64,000 bases of DNA, taken from NCBI RefSeq assembly GCF_000336875.1, contig NZ_AOJK01000021.1, positions 37,558 to 101,557 on the forward strand, read 5' to 3'. The stretch's first letter is position 1. Each line of letters begins with the position of its first letter. The position numbers and the translations under genes are program-made. This document shows positions 59,286 through 64,000 of this stretch, piece by piece. Origin of the DNA: Halorubrum californiense DSM 19288 (lineage in GTDB: Archaea > Halobacteriota > Halobacteria > Halobacteriales > Haloferacaceae). The notes under the pieces were generated by a model. The model saw only the letters and a program-made list of their open reading frames with translations, searched no databases and was not told the origin of the DNA.

Positions 59286-59528
59286 ATGGCTGGATACTAC
59301 GACTACGTCCTCGGGCTCATTCCAGTAGCGCTGATCGGTGTGACCGCCTTCCTCAACCTGGTCGGGCTGTCGTTGCTGTCGGCGTTGCCCGCGGGCGCAG
59401 TGGCCGCCGCCACCGTGATGGCCCACGCGATATTCGTCAGGGCCCCAGTTAGCGCCGCCGGCGCGCGGGCGGGCGCCTCGCGCCCCGGTCGGCGAGAGGA
59501 CGGACCCGGCGGCCGGTCGTCCGTCTGA
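59286..59528 (+). CDS. Small membrane protein, unrecognised
   Basis: An 80-residue protein: MAGYYDYVLGLIPVAL, two hydrophobic helices up to HAIFVRAPVS, then an Arg/Gly tail. The shape is common in haloarchaea; function unknown. AAATTTAATAC at 59249-59259 is a likely TATA box. Confidence 0.65.
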   Translation: MAGYYDYVLGLIPVALIGVTAFLNLVGLSLLSALPAGAVAAATVMAHAIFVRAPVSAAGARAGASRPGRREDGPGGRSSV

Positions 59529-59586
59529 GGCGCCGCCGTTCGCCGCGTCCTGTACCGTTTAGTTCCCCCGCCCCGAGTGGGCGGAC

Positions 59587-60588
59587 ATGACGGACGCCCT
59601 GTTCCTCACGAGTTCCGAGGTCGACGACCTCGCGGAGCCCGCCGACTACGTTGCCGCCGTGCGCAACGCCTACCGACAGGTCGGTGAGGGAGCGCCAGCG
59701 GAACCGCGGACGAAGCTGTTCAACCGCGAGCCGCCGGGGATGTTCACCACCTACGCCGCCGTCCTCCCGGAGACGGGCGCGATGGGCGGCTACGCCTACT
59801 CCGCCGGCTTCGGCGCGGAGGACGCGTGGTTCATGACGCCGCTGTTCGACGCCAAGTCGGGCGCGCCGCTCGCGCTGCTCGACGGCGCCTCGATGAACCC
59901 CTTCAAGACCGGCGCCGCGGGCGCGGTCGCGGTCGACGCGCTCGCCCGCGACGACGCGACCGAACTCGCCGTGATCGGCAGCGGCGCGCAGGCGCGCGGG
60001 CAGGTCGCGACGACCGCGACGGTCCGCGAGTTCGACGCGGTTCGGGTCTTCTCGCCCACCCCCGAGAGCCGCGAGGCGTTCGCCGCCGGCTTCGACGACC
60101 GCCTCGACGCGGACGTGGCCGCGGTCGAAAGCGCGGGCGACGCGCTGGCGGGCGCCGACGCGGTCATCACCGCGACGACCGCGACCGACCCCGTGATCGA
60201 CGACGCCGACGTGGAGCCGGGGACCCACGTCACGGCGATGGGGCAGTACCACCCCGAGAAGAACGAGCTCCCGCCCGAACTCGTCGCCCGCGCCACCTAC
60301 GTCCCCGACCTCCGGGCGCGCGCGGCGCAGGACGCCGGGTCGTACCTCGCCACGGTCGAGGCCGGCCTGATCGAGGCGGGCGAGGGGATCGCGGCCGACC
60401 TCGGCGAGGTCGTCGCGGGCGACCACCCCGGCCGGACGAGCGACGACGAGGTGACCGTCTTCGACTCGGGCGGGACCGGCGTCGAGACGGTCGCGGCCGC
60501 GCACATGCTGTACGAGCGCGCGAGCGAGAGGGGGCGCGGACAGACCATCGACTTCGCGCCGGCGAGCGAGGCGCTGACGGGAGAGTAG
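59587..60588 (+). CDS. Ornithine cyclodeaminase/alanine dehydrogenase family
   Basis: A 333-residue NAD(P)-dependent enzyme of the OCD/mu-crystallin family. Substrate region AEPRTKLFN, DGASMNPFKTGAAGA with catalytic Asp/Lys area, and Rossmann GSGAQARGQV. Archaeal relatives act as alanine dehydrogenase, ornithine cyclodeaminase or ketimine reductase; sequence alone does not decide. Confidence 0.85.
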   Translation: MTDALFLTSSEVDDLAEPADYVAAVRNAYRQVGEGAPAEPRTKLFNREPPGMFTTYAAVLPETGAMGGYAYSAGFGAEDAWFMTPLFDAKSGAPLALLDGASMNPFKTGAAGAVAVDALARDDATELAVIGSGAQARGQVATTATVREFDAVRVFSPTPESREAFAAGFDDRLDADVAAVESAGDALAGADAVITATTATDPVIDDADVEPGTHVTAMGQYHPEKNELPPELVARATYVPDLRARAAQDAGSYLATVEAGLIEAGEGIAADLGEVVAGDHPGRTSDDEVTVFDSGGTGVETVAAAHMLYERASERGRGQTIDFAPASEALTGE

Positions 60589-60624
60589 CCGGAGATTGAA
60601 GTACTGCGGCGGCGTCCGACCGGT

Positions 60625-61134
60625 ATGCGCATCGGCATCGTCTCCGACACGCACGACGACTTGGCCGCGGTCGAGGCGGCCGTCTCGCTGTTCGAGCGCG
60701 AGGAGGTTGACGCGGTCGTCCACTGCGGCGACTTCGTCGCGCCGTTCTCCGTGACGCCCTTCGACGCGGACTTCGCGTTCCACGCGGTCCGCGGGAACAA
60801 CGACGGCGAGTGGGCGGTCGGGTCGACCGTCGAGGAGTTCGGCAGCTATCACGGCGAGGCCGCCGCGCTCTCTTTTGCCACTGTCGACGTCGCGGTCACC
60901 CACGGCACCAGCGACCTCGTCGTCGACGCGCTCGTCGACTGCGGCGACTACGACTACGTGTTCCACGGCCACACCCACGCGCACGGCGTCGAGGCGCGCG
61001 GCGGGACCGTCCGCGTGAACCCCGGCGGGCTCCCGATCCCGGTCGAAGGCGCCGACGACGTGTTTCGGGTCGCGACGCTCGATACCGCCGAGTCGGGTAC
61101 TGACGCCGTCACGCACCACGTCCTCGACGGCTGA
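60625..61134 (+). CDS. YfcE/MJ0936-type metallophosphoesterase
   Basis: A 169-residue calcineurin-like phosphoesterase. Metal ligands: SDTHDD, CGDFV, GNNDGE, THGT and GHTHAHG. Family members hydrolyse phosphodiesters in vitro; cellular substrate unknown. It starts 37 bases after the OCD-family gene, so both are probably one transcript. Confidence 0.88.
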   Translation: MRIGIVSDTHDDLAAVEAAVSLFEREEVDAVVHCGDFVAPFSVTPFDADFAFHAVRGNNDGEWAVGSTVEEFGSYHGEAAALSFATVDVAVTHGTSDLVVDALVDCGDYDYVFHGHTHAHGVEARGGTVRVNPGGLPIPVEGADDVFRVATLDTAESGTDAVTHHVLDG

Positions 61135-61226
61135 TCGCGAGCGCGCCGACGGAAGCCGACCATCGGTCCTCGGTCTCGGTCCACATGTGGGGCAACATGT
61201 ATACTCCTCAAAGCGGAAATCCGCGT

Positions 61227-61472
61227 ATGGCCACTGAACAGGGATCCGAGGAGACGACGGTCAGCGACCGAGGAATGGTCACGATACCGGCCGATCTCCG
61301 CCGACGCCTCGACATCGAGCCGGGCGACAAACTCCGATGGGCGGCGGACGAGGACGGCGTCCTTTCGGTCGAGGTGGTCCGTCAACGCGAGGGCGCATTC
61401 GACGGTTTCGAACCCGTGGACGTCGGCGAGACGAACGCCGTCGAAGCGGAGGCCGAGTTCGGGACCGAGTGA
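61227..61472 (+). CDS. AbrB/SpoVT-family antitoxin (VapB-like)
   Basis: An 81-residue DNA-binding swapped-hairpin protein: TTVSDRGMVTIPADLRRRLDIEPGDKLRW is the AbrB core; the C-terminal tail (FDGFEPVDVGETNAVE) would wrap the toxin. ATG 61227 is about 26 bases from GTATAC (61199-61204), so leaderless. Stop shares a base with the toxin start (TGATG). Confidence 0.85.
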   Translation: MATEQGSEETTVSDRGMVTIPADLRRRLDIEPGDKLRWAADEDGVLSVEVVRQREGAFDGFEPVDVGETNAVEAEAEFGTE

Positions 61473-61900
61473 TGGCGGTCGCCCTCTTGGACACGAACGT
61501 CCTCTTCGCGATGGCGAGCGCCCGGGACGAACACCACGACCGGGCTCGGGAGATCGTCCGCGGAATCGACCACGGAGCGCTCCCGAACGCCGTCCTGACC
61601 GACTACGTACTCGCGGAACTGCTGAATCTCTGTCGCGAGAAGCTCGGCCCGGACACCGCGAATCGGGTGCTGGATCGGCTTCTTGAGGGCGCAAACTTCG
61701 AGATCGTCCACTCTCCGAAAATGGATTTTAACGCCGCACAGCCAGCTTTCCGACGATACAGCGGACTTTCGTTCGTGGACGCGACCATCGTCGCGTACCT
61801 GAACCGGGAAGACATCGAATACCTGTACTCCTTCGACGACGACTTCGACGTCATCGACGGGATCTCCCGCTTGGAGACTGCTGACGACTCGTTCAAGTAG
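61472..61900 (+). CDS. PIN-domain ribonuclease toxin (VapC-like)
   Basis: A 142-residue PIN domain. The acidic catalytic set is visible: Asp in LLDTNVLF, Glu in LAELLNL, Asp in SFVDATIVA and Asp near SFDDDFDVID. VapC toxins cleave tRNA or rRNA and are held by the VapB partner. Overlap with the AbrB gene supports a toxin-antitoxin pair; silencing or other regulation is possible. Confidence 0.87.
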   Translation: MAVALLDTNVLFAMASARDEHHDRAREIVRGIDHGALPNAVLTDYVLAELLNLCREKLGPDTANRVLDRLLEGANFEIVHSPKMDFNAAQPAFRRYSGLSFVDATIVAYLNREDIEYLYSFDDDFDVIDGISRLETADDSFK

Positions 61901-61976
61901 CTGTTGTCCGGAGCGAGTCAGCCGAGACCCGCAAGCCACCCCGAGTTTTATCGCCGCCCGCTCGCTCCGTACGCCC

Positions 61977-63698
61977 ATGAGACACGCACAGGGGCCGCTC
62001 CTCACGATCGACCTGACCGAGCGGACCGCGTCGACGACGCCGATCGGCGACCGGCTCGCGTCGTTCGTCGGCGGCCGCGGGCTCAACACGTCGCTCGCGT
62101 ACGACCGGATCCCGTTCGACGCGGACCCGCTCGGCCCGGAGAACCGACTGTACCTCTCGACCGGACCGATGCAGTACTCGACGACCTCCTACACGGGGCG
62201 GATGTCCGCGACCGGGCTCTCACCGCTCACGAACGGCCTGCTGTCGTCGAACGCGGGCGGCTTCCTCTCGCGGAACTTCACGGGCGCGGGGTACGCCGCC
62301 GTCGAACTCGTCGGCGCGAGCGACGACCTCCTCGCGGTCCACGTCCGCGAGATCGGCCCGGACGGCGAGCCGGACGTGACCTTCGAGGAAGTGCCCGACT
62401 TGTCGGAGACGGAGGTGTCGGTCGTCTCGGACCGGTTCGCGGAGACGCACGACCTCGGCCCGGAACACGTCGCCTGCGTCGGGCCCGCGGGCGAGAACGA
62501 GGTCCGCTTCGCGTCTGTCATGACCTCGGACACCCGGGCGTTCGGCCGCGGCGGGCTGGGGGCGGTCCTCGGGTCGAAGGGCGTGAAGGCGCTCACCTTC
62601 GACGGGGACTCGTCGGCCGACCTCGACCTCGACTGGCCCGACGAGGCGGGCGAGGTCCACCGCGAGGCGGCCACCTCCGACTCGATCATGAAGCGGCAGG
62701 GGACGACGAGCGTGACGGAACTGGCGAACGAGGTGGACGCGCTCCCGTCGCACTACTTCGCCGAGACCTCCTTCGAGGGCGTCGAGGGCATCTCCGGCGA
62801 CCGCGTGGAGGAGAAGAAGTACAAGAAGGGGACCTGCTCCAGCTGCGCGTTCGCCTGTAAGCTCCCGACGCGCGACGAGGCGACCGGCGTCGAGACGGAG
62901 GGGCCGGAGTTCGAGACGGTGATGGCGTTCGGCTCGAACGCGGGCGTCGACGATATCGTCGACGTGATGGCCGCCAACGAGCTGTGCGACGAGCTGGGGA
63001 TGGACACCATCTCCTGTGGCGACGTCGTCTCGATGTTCCTCGAAAGCGAAGACGAGTTCGGCAACGCCGACCTCGTCCGCTCGCTCGTCGAGCAGATCGC
63101 GTACCGCGAGGGCGTCGGCGACAAGCTCGCGGAGGGCGTCCACCGCGCGAGCGGGGAGTTCGGCGCCGAGGACTGGACGGTGAAGGGGATGGAGTTCTCC
63201 GGGCACGACGGCCGCGCGCTCAACGGACAGGGGCTCGCGTTCGCGACCGCGAACCGCGGCGCAGACCACATGTACGGTGAGTTCTACCCGTACGAGTACC
63301 CGCTCGTCGACCCCGACGACGCGCTCGACCCCGAGGGGCTGGAGGGGAAGCCGCCGAAGCTCGTCGCGAAAGAGAACCGCAACGCGGTCCTCGACTCGGC
63401 GGTCGTCTGTAAGTTCTCGCGGGGCGTCGTCACCGACGATCGGCTCGCGGCGCTGCTCGACGCCGACTACGAAGACCTCCAGTCGCTCGGTGCCCGGGTC
63501 GTCGAGCTGGAACGCGCGTTCAACAACGCCCGCGGTTTCGACCGGCGCGACGACACGCTCCCGTACGCCGACGCCATCGAGGGGTTCGACGCGGCGCTCT
63601 CCGAGTACTACGCGCTCCGCGGCTGGAACGACGACGGCACCGTTCCCGGCCACGGCGACGGGATCGACCCGGCGAGCGCGGCGCCCGCCGACGACTGA
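61977..63698 (+). CDS. Aldehyde ferredoxin oxidoreductase family protein
   Basis: A 573-residue tungsten (molybdopterin) enzyme. The N-domain has GGRGLNTSL and TGPM...RMSATGLSPLT, and the Fe-S cluster motif CSSCAFAC lies near residue 285 with a further Cys at ISCGDVV (about 346). It oxidises aldehydes to acids with ferredoxin as acceptor. The protein is a little shorter than the classic 600-620 residues. The subgroup (AOR, FOR or other) cannot be set by eye. Confidence 0.88.
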   Translation: MRHAQGPLLTIDLTERTASTTPIGDRLASFVGGRGLNTSLAYDRIPFDADPLGPENRLYLSTGPMQYSTTSYTGRMSATGLSPLTNGLLSSNAGGFLSRNFTGAGYAAVELVGASDDLLAVHVREIGPDGEPDVTFEEVPDLSETEVSVVSDRFAETHDLGPEHVACVGPAGENEVRFASVMTSDTRAFGRGGLGAVLGSKGVKALTFDGDSSADLDLDWPDEAGEVHREAATSDSIMKRQGTTSVTELANEVDALPSHYFAETSFEGVEGISGDRVEEKKYKKGTCSSCAFACKLPTRDEATGVETEGPEFETVMAFGSNAGVDDIVDVMAANELCDELGMDTISCGDVVSMFLESEDEFGNADLVRSLVEQIAYREGVGDKLAEGVHRASGEFGAEDWTVKGMEFSGHDGRALNGQGLAFATANRGADHMYGEFYPYEYPLVDPDDALDPEGLEGKPPKLVAKENRNAVLDSAVVCKFSRGVVTDDRLAALLDADYEDLQSLGARVVELERAFNNARGFDRRDDTLPYADAIEGFDAALSEYYALRGWNDDGTVPGHGDGIDPASAAPADD

Positions 63699-63705
63699 GC
63701 GGGTC

Positions 63706-64000
63706 TCACTCGACGTCGACACCGCGGAACTCGAACCGGGCGCCGCCAGTCGGGCTCTCGGCGAGTTCGACCGTCCACCCGTGCGCCTCGGCGACCTCGG
63801 CGACGATCTTCAGCCCGAACCCGGTTCCCTCCGGATCCGACGTCACGCCCGCCTCGAACGCCTCCTCGCGGTCTTCGGGGTCGATCCCGGGACCGTCGTC
63901 TTCGACGTAGAAGCCGTCGCCGTCGGACAGCGTGCCGACCGTGACGGCGACCTCGGGGCCCGCATGGGTGACCGCGTTGACGAAGAGGTTCTCCAGCGCC
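63706..64000 (-). CDS. Sensor histidine kinase, C-terminal part
   Basis: Only the last 98 codons are in the window. The translated end contains the N box [15 protein letters not shown]1 box [10 protein letters not shown] and G2 box [18 protein letters not shown] of the HATPase domain, and ends FEFRGVDVE. This is the bacteriophytochrome/PAS-type haloarchaeal kinase end. Sensor domains lie beyond base 64000. Confidence 0.85.
   Translation of the reverse strand, partial: ALENLFVNAVTHAGPEVAVTVGTLSDGDGFYVEDDGPGIDPEDREEAFEAGVTSDPEGTGFGLKIVAEVAEAHGWTVELAESPTGGARFEFRGVDVE

Noticed and set aside
1..64000. CRISPR array
   Set aside because: No set of regularly spaced identical repeats of 25-40 bases with unique spacers was seen.
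1..64000. tRNA or rRNA genes
   Set aside because: I found no cloverleaf with a convincing T-arm and acceptor pairing, nor rRNA signature; a tool such as tRNAscan-SE would settle it.

Overview
The window is chromosomal DNA of a haloarchaeon. Halorubrum or a close relative fits best, but no rRNA gene is present to confirm this. The evidence is high GC, strongly acidic proteins (runs of Asp/Glu, few Lys), many start codons about 25-28 bases downstream of a TATA-like box (leaderless transcripts), archaeal L21e and RpoF, a haloarchaeal ba3 oxidase operon, and an archaeal chemotaxis operon with CheF. No tRNA, rRNA or CRISPR array was found.

Layout. Bases 1 to about 1373 are AT-rich accessory DNA carrying one unrecognised protein gene. 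They end abruptly inside the 3' end of a phospholipase-D-like gene, so an insertion or deletion junction lies there. Then come a DHH nuclease (1.6-3.6 kb), a JAMM protease with FAD synthase, and a haem-o-synthase fusion (3.7-6.2 kb). Next is a respiratory block: a CopA/FixI-type copper ATPase and a small membrane protein, divergent from the ba3 oxidase operon cbaDBAC (7.3-12.8 kb). A thioredoxin, an Fe-S scaffold and phosphoglucomutase follow (12.8-16.8 kb). The taxis block (17.6-26.4 kb) has two RecA/KaiC-like ATPases, cheW, and divergently cheB-cheA-cheR-HEAT protein-cheF. At 26.5-30.2 kb, HAD phosphatase, class II aldolase, ribose-1,5-bisphosphate isomerase and PfkB kinase together match a Rubisco-free route for degrading nucleoside ribose to DHAP and glycolaldehyde.

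From 30 to 50 kb lie two lipoprotein families, asparaginase, a YyaL-type thioredoxin protein, a TrmB-family regulator, MptA, the conserved L21e-RpoF-DUF655-KsgA-HemK row (interrupted by extra genes), a two-gene methionine synthase, a broken lipoprotein gene, a TIM-barrel protein and an old-yellow-enzyme homologue. From 50 to 64 kb lie a TnpB (IS200/IS605-type) element, a receiver-like protein lacking its phospho-acceptor Asp, SufS, a cupin, a YcaO cyclodehydratase-like protein, TbsP, GlyA, small membrane proteins, an ornithine-cyclodeaminase homologue, a phosphoesterase, a VapBC-like pair, an aldehyde ferredoxin oxidoreductase, and the end of a histidine kinase.

The most unusual signal is non-coding. 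A roughly 290-base element occurs twice in opposite orientation (15156-15440 and 35921-36220). Its two copies differ by matched changes on both sides of three helices, as expected for a conserved structured RNA.
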